Shown here piece by piece: positions 10,166 to 20,790 of a stretch of 64,000 nucleotides of DNA. The translations under genes were made by a program, and so were the position numbers. The DNA lies in contig OZ025869.1 in NCBI GenBank assembly GCA_964019415.1, positions 7,078,882 to 7,142,881 of the forward strand. Reading direction: 5' to 3'. Each line of letters starts with the position of its first letter. Within the stretch, counting starts at the first letter, position 1. The stretch comes from Ianthella basta. Lineage: Eukaryota > Porifera > Demospongiae > Verongiida > Ianthellidae. The notes beneath the pieces were generated by a model. The model ran no database searches. It saw nothing but the letters and a program-made list of their open reading frames with translations, and had not been told where the DNA came from.

Positions 10166-13100
10166 CCCATTGTCAAGTGGATACACATAGTGAAACAAAT
10201 TTTTAGTCAATGATTCAAAATGGTGCATTCCTTAGAGAATAGAAGTGGGGGAGGAAGCCAACCCACGTTTTGGAGAATGACTCCAAATGGTACCAAACGT
10301 CTATTCTCATGAATAGTAAATGATGGGGATGGTATTCATCCCAACTTTGGGTACATGACTGCAAATTCTCCCAACTGACTTTTGTCGTCCTTATTAACTG
10401 TGGGGGAGCTTTGCTAACCAAAGTTACAGTATCATTACTGACTCCAAATGATCCACAACGCCTTTTCACATACCCAATAGAAGTTGAGAGGTTGCCATCC
10501 CAACCTTTGGTCCATGACTCTAAACTGTCTCAACAGACTATTCTTGTTTTTACTAGCTAGAGGAGGGTTGCAAACCCAAGTTCGTGTCATTGACTTCAAA
10601 TGTTGCCAAGTGCCTTATGTCATTCTCATATTTATGCAGGAGTGAATGGTATCCAATTCAAGATAGGGTCCATGACTGTGAATGCTCCCAAATGCCTTTT
10701 CTGATGCACATTATCACGAGGATGGTGGATGGTTGGAAATGGTCCATTCCTTAGAGATTAGAAAGGGGAAGGATGCCAACCCAAGTTTGAATGAATGACT
10801 CTTATGCCCAGTTGTAGGTGCGGATGGTATCCATGTTAACTTACGGAGCATGACTGCAATTGTTCTCAAACGACATTTCAGATGCCTATTATCAGGCATC
10901 TGAAATGTCTATTTGCAGGCAAGGATTGTCAACTTAGGGTCGATGACTGTAAATGTTCCAAAACGCCTTTTCTGGGGACAATTACCAAGAGCATGGGAGA
11001 TGTGAACCAATTTTTTGTCGATGATTGAAGATAGTATATTCCTTAGTGAGTAGAAAAGGGGAAAGGAGGCCAACCTGTGTTTGGGTGAATGACTGCAAAT
11101 GGTACCAAAGGTTGTTTCTCATGCTTATTTGATGGTGGGGATGGTACTCATCCCAACTTTGTTTCCATGTCTGCAAAAGCTCCCAACTGAATTTTCTCAT
11201 CTTTATTAGCAATAGAGAAGCTTTATTGACCCACATTCAGATCAATGACTCCAAATGGTCCAAAACAAATTTTCCACGCCCAATAGAACTTGGGAGGGTA
11301 CTATCACAATTTCTGATCCATGACTCTAAATACTCCTAATGAGCTATTCTCGTTCTATTCAGCAAGGGGTGATGGTTGCAAACTCAAGTTTGGGTCAATG
11401 AGTCCAAATTTTGCCAAGTGCCTTTACTCATGCTCATATCCCAATATATGAATAGTTCTTTTTAACCAAACTTCCAGTCGATTATTTAAAATGGTTCATT
11501 CCTTGGAGATTAGTAAGGGGAAGAGTTGCCAACTGAAGTTTAGGTCAATGACAATGAATTGTCAAAAATGTATTTTCTGACACCCATTATAAGTTGGAGA
11601 GGGTAACCATCCCAACTTTGGGTCCATCGCTCCAAATGATGCCAAATGACTATTCTTGTTCTTATTAACAAGGGGGGAGGGTTGCCAACTGAAGTTTGGG
11701 TCAACGACTACAAGTAGTAAAAAAATTCCATTTCTAATGGCCATTATAAGTTGCAGAGGGTATCCATCCCAATTTCAGGTCAATTACTTCAAATGGTCCC
11801 AAATGACTATTCTCATTCTTATTAGTAAGAACAAAAGGTTGTAAATCCTAGTTCGCACCAATTCCTCCAAATGTTCCAAAAGACTCTTCTAATGCCTATT
11901 AGAAACTCGTGAGGGTAGCATCCCAACTTCCAGTCCATTACTCTAAATTGTCCCAACCGGCCTTTCTCATTCTTATTAGCAAAGGAGGGGAGGGTTGCCG
12001 ACCCAAGTTGGAGTCATTGACTCCTGATGCTGCCAAGCAACATTTCTCATGCTCATTTGCAGGTGGGGATGGTATCCATGTCAATTTATGGTCCATGACT
12101 GCAACTGTTCCCAAACAACATTTCTGATGCCCATCATTAAGAGGATGGAGGATGTGCACCAAATTATTAGTAAATGATTCAAAACTTTTCATTCCTTAGA
12201 GATGCCAACCCAGGTTCAGGCGAATGACTCCAAATGATCAAAAAATGCTTTTTGCCGCGCCCATTAGAAGTTGGGGAGTGCACCATCACAACGTTTGGTC
12301 CATGACTGTAAATAGTTCCAACCAACTAGTCTTGTTTTCACTAGCAAGAGGGGAATGTAGCAAACCCAAGTTCAGGTCAATGACTCCAAATGTTGCCAAG
12401 AGACTATTCTCATGCTTATTTGCAGGTGGGAATGGTAGCTATGTCAACTTAAAGTCTATGAGTGAAAATGCTTTCAAACACCATTTCTGGTGCCCATTAT
12501 CAAGAGGACAAGGAATGTGAGACAAATTTTAAGTTCATGATTCAAAATGGTCCATTCCCTTGAGATTAAAAAGGAGGGAGGGGCACAAACCCATTTTTAG
12601 GTGAATGACTCCAAACACTCTTTCTCATGATTATTAGATGGTGGAGATGGTATTTATTTCAACATTTGGTCCATGACTGCAAAATTGTTCAACAGACTTT
12701 TTGTTCATAATTCGAATGGAGAGCTTTGCCAGCCCACATTCGGATTAATGACTCCAAGTGGTCCAAAACATCTTACCACACCCATTACAAGTTGGGTGGG
12801 TACCATCCCAATTTCTAATCCATGACTCTAAATAGTCCCAACCGACTATTCTCGTTCATATTAGCAAGGGTGGAGGGTTGCAAACCCAAGAGTGTGTCAA
12901 TGATTCCTAATTTTGCTAAGCACCTGTACTCATCACAACTTTGATTCCATGACTGCAAAATCTTTGAACTGACTTTTCTGGTCTTTATCAGCGATGCAAG
13001 ACCATGCAAGTGCAGGTCAACAACTCCAGATATTGCCAAGTGCCTTTTCTCTTGCTCAGCTGCAGGTGGGGATGGTATCCATGTCAACTTAGGGTCCATG

Positions 13101-13851
13101 ACTGCAAAGGTTCCCAAACAACTTTTCCGAAGCCCATTATCAAGAGGATGAAGGATGTGAACCAAATTCTTAGTCGATGCTTCAAAATGATCCATTTCCT
13201 TCAGATAGGAGGAGGGGATGGATCCCAACAAATGTTAGGGTGAATGACTCCAAATGGTTCAAAACACCTTTTCCCATGGGCATTAGAAGTTGGGAAAGGT
13301 ACTATCACAATTTCTGGTCCATGCTCTAAATAGTTCCAACCGACTATTGTCATTCTTATTATCAAATAGAAGGGTTTCAAACCCAAGTTCGTGTCAATGA
13401 TTCCAAATGTTGCCCAGTGCCTGTTGTAAGGCTCATGCGTAAGTGGGGATGGTATCCATTCCAACATAGGTTCCATGACTGCAAATGCTCCCCAACACCT
13501 TTTCTGATGCCCATTATCACGAGAATGGAAGGTGTGAACCAAGATTTTAGTCAATGATTCAGAATGGTCCATTGCTTAGAGATTAGAAAGCGGGGAAGGA
13601 TGCCAACCAATGTTTGGGTGAATGACTGCAAATGTTATGAAACAACATTTGGTCCATGACTGTAAATAATCTCAACCGACTATTTTCACTTTTATTAGCA
13701 AAGGGGGAGCCAGCCCAAGTTCAGGTCATGACTCCAAATGTCACAAAGCACCATTAGTCATGCTCATATGCAAATGGGGATGGTATCCATTACAACTCTG
13801 GACCCATTACTGCATATTTTCAAACCCCTTTCTCATGTCCATTGTCGGAGA

Positions 13852-13874
13852 GGGGGGGGGGGGGGGGGGGGGGG
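13852..13874 (+). repeat. Poly-G tract (23 G)
   Basis: An uninterrupted run of 23 G after CATTGTCGGAGA, at the G-rich position of a satellite B unit. This is the longest G run in the window. Confidence 0.9.
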
Positions 13875-13992
13875 AGAGTTCTGAATCAAATTTCTAGTTG
13901 ATCATTCAAAATGGTTCATTCCATTGAGATTAGTAAGGGGGAGGGTTGCCAACCAAAGTTCAGGTCAATGGCTCCAGACGTTGCCAAGGGGG

Positions 13993-14465
13993 GAGAATTG
14001 GCAACCAAAGTTTGGGTCATTGGCTACAAATGGTCAAAATGCTTTTTCTCATTCAGATCATAAGGTGGAGAGGGTGTCCATTCCAACTTCGGGTCCATCA
14101 CTCCAAAAGGTCCTAAATGACTATTGTCGTTCTTATTAGCAAAGGTGGAAGGTTGCAAACCCAAGTTTGGGTCATTGGCTACAAATGGTCAAAATGCATT
14201 TTCTCATTCAGATCATAAGGTGGAGAGGGTGTCCATCCCAACTTCGGGTCCATCACCCCAATAGGTCCCAAATGACTGTTGCCGTTCTTATTAGCAAGGG
14301 TGGAAGGTTGCAAACCCAAGTTTGGGTCATTGGCTACAAATGGTCAAAATGCTTTTTCTCATTCAGATCATAAGGTGGAGAGGGTGTCTATCCCAACCTC
14401 AGGTCCATCACCCCAATAGGTCCCAAATGACTGTTGTCGTTCTTATTAGCAAGGGTGGAGGGTTG
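13993..14465 (+). repeat. 155-bp dimeric higher-order repeat, three copies
   Basis: GGTTGCAAACCCAAGTTTGG begins at 14,151 and 14,306 and its equivalent at 14,461, exactly 155 bp apart. A divergent first copy starts near 13,993. Each 155-bp unit holds two B monomers: one with TTGGCTACAAATGGTCAAAA and ATCATAAGGTGGAGAGGG, the other with CATCACCCCAATAGGTCCC and TTCTTATTAGCAAGGG. The copies are nearly identical, much closer than neighbouring monomers, so this is a recent local amplification. Confidence 0.88.
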
Positions 14466-14929
14466 CAAATCCAAGTTGGGTCAATGACTCCAAATGTTGC
14501 CAAGCACTTTTCTCATGCTCAATTGCAGGTGGGGATTGCATCTGTTCTAACTTCGGGTCTGTGACTGCATATCTTCCCAACCCCCTTTCTCATGCTCGTT
14601 GTCAGGGGCTGGGGCTTGTGAACCAAATTTTTAGTTGATCATTCAAAATGGTTCATTCCCTGGAGATTAGTAAAGGGGAGGGTTGCCACCCCAAGTTCAG
14701 GGCAATAACTCAAAATGATGACAAACACCCTTTCTCATGCCTATTAGATTGCAGGGATGGTATTCACCCCAACTTTGGATCCATGACTGCAAATGTTCCC
14801 AAACAACTATTCTGATGCCCATCATCAAGAGGACGGAAGGTGTAAACCAAGCTTTTAGACTATGATTTGAAATGGTCCATTCCTTAGAGATTAGTAGGGG
14901 GGGAGTGGGGGGAGTGGGGGGAAGCCAAC

Positions 14930-15890
14930 CCCAACAACTTATCATGCCCTTTAGAAAAGGGAAAAAAGCCAGCCAATAGTCTGTTCAATGACTCCAGATG
15001 GTCCCAAACAACATTTCTCAATCCAATTAGCAAGAGGCAGGGTTGTCATTTCAAATTAAGGTCATGACTCCAAATGGTCCCAAAGGTCTTTTCTCGCGCC
15101 CGTTAGACGGAAGAGTTGGTTGACAATGTACATTTGGGTCCATTATCACACTCAGGTCAATTATCCCAAATGATTCCACAGGTCTTTCCTCATGCCCCTT
15201 GGCAAATGGAGATGGATGCCAGCCGATAATCTGGTCAATGACTCCAGATGGTCCCAAATGTCTTTTCTCAAGCCAACTAGCAAGAGAGGGGGTTAGGAGG
15301 TTAGGAGGGGTTTTCAGTCTAAACTGTGGTCCGTGACTCCAAATGGTCCTAGAGGTCTTTTCCCATGCTCGTTTAAAGGAAGAGATGGTTGACAATACAA
15401 GCTCAATTCCACGACTCAAACTGCGTTCAAAGGACTATTTACATATGCAATGGGGGGGGGGGGGGTCACCAAACCAAATTCCCGCCAATGACTCCAAATG
15501 GTGCCTTCCCAGGCATTTACCAAAGAAGAGGGTCGACTGCCCCTAATCAGGTCAATGGCCCCAAATCAGCACAAAGGTATTCTCTCGCGCCCATTTACAA
15601 GAGGGGAGAGTTTTGAATTCAAACTCAGGTGAATGTTTGCTAATAATTCCAAACAACTTCTTTATGCCAAATAGCAACAGGGGTGTGATGTCAACCCAAA
15701 TTTGCATCCACAAAACCAAATGCTAGCAAGCTACTTTTCAGATGCCAAATAGCAAGGTGGGAGAGTTGCTTGCAAGTATGCAGATCGATGACTCCAAATG
15801 GTCCCAATATCTATTCGCATCAAAATAATGTGCGAATGTTTCCACATGGTCACAAGTAACATTTTCACATACCCCCAAATGCCTTGTCTC
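14930..15890 (+). repeat. Satellite B segment duplicated at 18,060-19,215 (copy 1)
   Basis: The order of variant monomers is the same as at 18,060-19,215: AACTTATCATGCCC, GCCAGCCGATAATCTGGTC, the poly-G tract followed by TCACCAAACCAAATTCCCG, ACAAGAGGGGAGAGTTTTG, TGTGATGTCAACCCAAATT and ACAAAACCAAATGCTAGCAA. This copy lacks about 230 bp present in the other. Poly-G lies at 15,452-15,465 and a second G run at 15,907-15,918, just beyond the segment. Confidence 0.8.
15452..15465 (+). repeat. Poly-G tract (14 G)
   Basis: A 14-G run between ATATGCAAT and TCACCAAACC. The duplicated segment has 20 G at the matching place (18,810-18,829), so the tract length changed after duplication. Confidence 0.9.
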
Positions 15891-15906
15891 TTGCCCATTA
15901 TCAGGA

Positions 15907-15918
15907 GGGGGGGGGGGG
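15907..15918 (+). repeat. Poly-G tract (12 G)
   Basis: A 12-G run after TTATCAGGA, again at the G-rich position of a satellite B unit. Confidence 0.9.
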
Positions 15919-18059
15919 TCCAACCAAATTTCCAGTTAATAATTCAAAATGGTCCATTCCTTGGAGATCAGTGAGGGCGGAGGGTTGCCAACCCACGTTT
16001 GAGTGAATCACTCCAAATGGTGCCAAATGCCCTTTTTCATGCCAATTAGAAGGTGGGGATGGTATTCACACCAACTTTGGGTCCATGACTGCAAATCTCC
16101 CAAGCGACTTTTCTGGTCCTTGTTAGCAATGGGGGAGCTTTGCCAACTTACATTTGGATCAGCGATTCAAAATTAATGGTCCATAACGCCTTTTCCCATG
16201 CCCAATAGAAGTAGGAGGGTACCATCCCAACTTATGGTCCCTGACTCTAAATAGTCCCAAACAACTATTCTCGTTCTTATAGCTAGGGAAGAGGGTTACA
16301 ATCCCTAGTTTAGATCAATGACTTTAAATGGTGCAAAATACCTTTTCCCACGCCTATTGCAAGTTTGTGAGGGTAGCATCCTAACTTCTTTTCCATGACT
16401 ATAAATAGTGCCATCTGACTCTTCTCATTCTAATCAGCAATGAGGGAGGGTTGCAATCCCAAGTTCTGGTCAATGACTGCAAATGGTTTGAAACACCTTT
16501 TTCCATGCCCAATGGGAGGGTATCATCCCAACTTCTGGTCCATGACTCTTAATAGACCCAGCCGACAATTCTCATTCTTATTAGCAAGGGGGGAGGGATG
16601 CAAACCCAAGTTCGGGTCAATGACTCTAAATGTTGCCAAGCACCTCTGCCCATGCTCATTTGCAAGTGGGGATGGTAAGGTCCATGACTGCATATGTTTC
16701 CAAACAACTTTCTGATGCCCATCATCAAGAGGATGTGAACCAAACTTTTAGTCGATAGTTCAAAATGGTCTATTCCTCAGAGATTAGTAAGGGGTGGATG
16801 GTTGCTAACCCAAGGTCTGGTTGATGATTAGAAATGGCCAGAAATGTCTTTTCTCATGCCCATCATAAGTTGGGGAAGGTATCCATCCCAACTTGCATGC
16901 CCATGCAAACCCATGTTCGGGGCCAATGACTCCAAATGTTGCTAAGTGCCTTTTTTTTTCAGGTGGGGATGGTATCCATCTCAAGTCAGGGTCCATGACT
17001 GCAAATGTTCTGAAATGCCTTTCTGGTGCCAATTATCATGAGGTTGGGGGATGTGAACCATTTTTTTGTTGATTATTCAAAATTTCCTATTCATTAGTGA
17101 TACACAAAAGGGAGAGGATGTCAACTCATGTTTGGGCGAATGACTCCAAATGGTACCAAACCCCCTTTCTGATGACTATTAGATGGTGGAGATGGTATTC
17201 ATCTAAACCTTGGGTCCATGACTGCATATATTCCCAAACACCTTTTCTGATGTCCATTATCAAGAGGATGGGGAATGTGAACCAAAGTTTTAGTCGATGA
17301 TTCAAAATATCCATTTCTTGGAGATTATTATTAGATGGTGGGGATGCTATTCATCCCAACTTTGTTTCCACGACTGCAGAATCTTGCAATCAACTTTTCT
17401 CGTTCTTATCAGCAATTTGCCAATCCACATTCTGATCAATGGCTCTAAATTGTTCAAAATGCCTTTTCCCATGCCCAATAGAAGTTGGGAGGGTAGCATC
17501 TCAACTTGTGGTCCATGATTCTAAATAGTCCCAACCTACTATTATTGTTCGTATTAGCAAGGGGGAAGGGTTACCAACCCAAGGCCTGGCTGATGATTAC
17601 AAATGATCAGAAATGCCTTTTCTTGCACCCATCATAAGTTGGAGAGGGTATCCATCCCAACTTCATGTAAATCACTATAAACAGTCCCAAATGACTATTC
17701 TCTTTCATATTTTATAGCAAGGGGGGACTGTTGTCATCCTCAGTTGGATTCAATGACTCCAAATGTTTGCAAGTGCCTTTTTTCCTGCTGATTTGCAGGT
17801 GATGGTATCCATCTCAACTTAAGGTCCATGTCAGCAAAATGTTCCAAAATGTCTTTCCTCATGCTCATTTGCAAGTGGGAATGGTATCCATGTCAACGTA
17901 TGGTCCATGACTGCAAATGTTCACAAACAACTATTCTGATGCCCATCATCAAGAGGATGGAGGATGCGAATGAAACGTTTCGTCGATGATTCAAAATGGT
18001 TTATTTCTTAGAGATTAAAAATGGGGAGTGGGTTGTCAGCCCCAACATGCCTCCACATG

Positions 18060-19215
18060 CTCCAGATTACAACTTATCATGCCCCTTAGAAAAGGGAGAA
18101 GGATGCCAGCCGATAGTCTGGTCAATGACTCCAGATGGTCCCAAATTCTCAAGCTGATTAGCAAGGGGTAGGGTTGTTAATCCAAAGTGGGGTCTTGACT
18201 CCAAATGGTCCCAAAGGTCTTTCTCGTGCCCATTAGAAGGAAGAGTGGGTTGACAATACAAATTTGGGTCCATGACTTTGAACTGAACTCAAATGACTGT
18301 TCATTTGCCCATTAACAAGGAGGACAGGTTGGCAAACCACATTTCAGTCAATGAATTTAAATAATTATTTCCCATGCAATCAGCACAGGGGTAGGGTTGC
18401 CAACCAATACTCTGATCATTGACTCCAAATGGTCAATGGAGGAATAGATGTGGGTTGCTAGTGTACACTAGTACTGTTACGAACTATCTCATGCTAATTG
18501 CAAAGAAGGAGAGTTGCCAACCTACACTCGGCTCAATTATCCCAAATGGTCCCAGAGGTCTTTCCTCATGCCCATTGGCAAAGGGAGATGGATGCCAGCC
18601 GATAATTTGGTCAATGACTTCAGATGGTCCCAAGCATCTATTCCAAAGCCAATTAGCATTGGGGAGGGTTTGTCGATTCAAACCTGGGTCTGTGATGCCA
18701 AATGGTCCTAGAGATCTTTTCTCATGCCCATTAGAAGGAAGAGATGGTTCACAATACAAGCTTGGTTCCACAACCACCTGCTTTCAGAAGACTTTTACAT
18801 ATGCAATGTGGGGGGGGGGGGGGGGGGGGTCACCAAGCCAAATTCCCGTCAATGACTCCAAATGGTGCCTTCCCATGCATTTAGCAAGGGAGAGGATTGA
18901 TTACCTTCAATGGCTCCAAGTTATCACAAAGGTCTTCTCTCGTGCCCATTTACAAGAGGGGAGGGTTTTGAACTCAAACTCAGGTGAATGTTTGCTAATA
19001 ATCCCAAACAACTTCTTTATGCCAAATAGCAACGGGGGTGTGATGTCAACCCAAATTCGCATCCACAAAACCAAATGCTAGCAAGCTACTTTTCAGACAC
19101 CTAATAGCAAGGTGGGAGAGTTGCCTGCAAGTATGCAGGTCAATGACTCCAAATGATCCCAAGAGCCTATTCTGATATTCTGTGTGAATAATTCCACATA
19201 GTCACAAGTAACCTA
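18060..19215 (+). repeat. Satellite B segment duplicated from/to 14,930-15,890 (copy 2)
   Basis: Same monomer order as copy 1, with extra monomers at about 18,280-18,520. It carries a 20-G tract at 18,810-18,829 followed by TCACCAAGCCAAATTCCCG. The 220-codon open frame at 18,419-19,081 lies in it and is a repeat artefact. Confidence 0.8.
18810..18829 (+). repeat. Poly-G tract (20 G)
   Basis: Twenty G between ATATGCAATGT and TCACCAAGCC, the counterpart of the 14-G tract at 15,452-15,465. Confidence 0.9.
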
Positions 19216-20414
19216 TGCCCCTTAGCAAAGGGAGAATAATGCTAGCAGATTATCTGGTCAATGACTCCAGATGGCCCCAAAATGACATTTTCTCAAGTAA
19301 ATTTGCATGGGAGAGGGCTGTCAATTCAATCTGGGGTCCATCACTGCCTATAATCTGGTCAATGACTACGGATGGTCCCAAATGACGTTTCTCAAGCCAA
19401 TTAACAAGGGGGAGGGTTGCCAACCTAACTTTGGATCCACGAAACCAAATGCTAGTAAGTGACTTTTCAGATGCCATTTGCAAAGTGCAGGGTTTTCAGA
19501 CCAAGTTCGACTCCAAAAAGTTGTTTCTCATGCAATCAGCACAGAGGTAGGGTCGCCAACCAATACTCAGATCATTGGCTCCAAATGATCCCAAAGCCTT
19601 TTCCCATGCCCATCAACAAGTGGTGAGGTTTCGAAACTCAGAATAGTGCTAAATGATTCCAAGTGGTACTAAACGAGCTTTCTCATGCCCAGTGGCACGG
19701 AGGATGGTTAGTCAGCACATACTCATGTCAATGTCTCCAAATGGTCCCGAACTAATATTCTCACTCCCATTAGCAAAAGTGCGGGAATACCAGCCTAAAC
19801 TCAGTTCAATTATTCCAATTCAACCATGCATGACGACTTTTCTCATGCCCATTATTAACGGGGGTGGGTTGCTAGTCCACACTAGTGCCGTTATGACCTA
19901 TGTCATGCTAATTGCAAAGAGAGAGAGTTGCCAACCTACACTTGGGTCAATTATTCCAAATGGCCCAAAACAACTTTTGTCATGCCCATTTGTAAGGGGA
20001 GCCAGCCGATACCCTGGTCAATGGCTCCAGATGGTCCCAAACGACTTTTTTTTTCAATTGAATAAGAAAGCGAAAGGATGTCACCCAAACTGGGGTCCAT
20101 GACTCTAAATGGCTCCAGAGGTCCTTTATCATGCCCATTAGGAGGGTGCCCATATTCAGGTCAATGGCTTCAAATGGTCCCAAAAGCTTTCTCCCTAGCC
20201 CATTTACAAGGGGGGATAGTTTTGAACTAAAATTTGGGTGAATATTTTTGAATGGTTCCAATTGCCTTTCTCATTCCCAATAGCACAGGGGAAGGGCTTC
20301 CAATCCAACTTTGGACCCACAAAACCAAATACTAGTAAGTGACTTTTCAGATGCCCATTAGACTTGAAATAATTATTTCCCATGCACAGGGGTAGGTTTG
20401 CCAACCAATAATTT

Positions 20415-20790
20415 TGCCGAAATTTGGCTTAAGGTCATTCCGTCAGAGTTCTTGCCACTTTTAAGGTCACTGCCATATCTAAGAGATAGGGTAAAGATCG
20501 TGTTTCGTTTTCCAGTTACTCCTCCTTCAGTTTTCCACCAATCTTCGCCAAACTTGGAAGAGTATATCACGGCAATACAGAGGGGTGACCTAAGGTAGTT
20601 AGTGCATTCGCCTCTGGACTCCTTTAGGCAAAATGGATTAACATAAGCAAATTCTATCTGCACGGAGTTTTACGGAGCTAGTCTACTGAATGCTTCCAAT
20701 GAAATGGATGGTTCTGGTTGGTTTAACACTCAACTTTCAAACGTTGTGCTGAGAATCCACCCGAAGGGCAGGCATTCAGCTAGTAGCGTT
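20415..20790. mobile_element. 376-bp unclassified insertion with 8-bp flanking repeat
   Basis: Non-satellite sequence flanked on both sides by AATAATTT (20,407-20,414 and 20,791-20,798). The satellite unit is otherwise continuous: CCAACCAATA on the left, TTTCAAGTGGTACTAAAC on the right. An 8-bp target duplication is typical of hAT transposons, but the ends (TGCCGAAATTT and CTAGTAGCGTT) do not form clear terminal inverted repeats. Open frames of 66 codons (plus) and 96 codons (minus, 20,373-20,663) cross it. I recognise no domain in them, and both run into the satellite. It could be a fragment of a larger element. Confidence 0.6.

Larger units (their letters stand above)
10166..20406 (+). repeat. 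77-78 bp satellite B array, mixed monomer suites
   Basis: Head-to-tail B monomers sharing ATGACTCCAAATGGTCC, CTTTTCTCATGCCCATTAG and GAGGGTTGCCAACCC. Distinct monomer types recur in a loose order: GCAGGTGGGGATGGTATCC, ATCAAGAGGATGGGG, TCCATTCCTTAGAGATTAG, AGATGGTGGGGATGGTATTC, AATAGAAGTTGGGAGGG and CATGACTCTAAATAGTCCC. This suggests a multi-monomer higher-order unit broken by later rearrangement. Open frames of up to 220 codons cross it (for example 18,419-19,081), but they translate the repeat and shift frame with each 77-bp step. No gene is supported. Confidence 0.92.

Noticed and set aside
18419..19081. 220-codon open frame on the plus strand, the longest in the window
   Set aside because: It runs through about eight 77-bp satellite units including a 20-G tract (translated as a glycine run) and moves through all three phases of the unit. 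The duplicated segment at 14.9-15.9 kb does not keep the frame. It is a stop-poor repeat, not a gene.
20373..20663. 96-codon minus-strand frame with FGEDWWKTEGGVTGKRNT
   Set aside because: No domain recognised. The frame extends from the 376-bp insertion into satellite and has no homologous second copy in the window to judge conservation, so it is not called as a gene.
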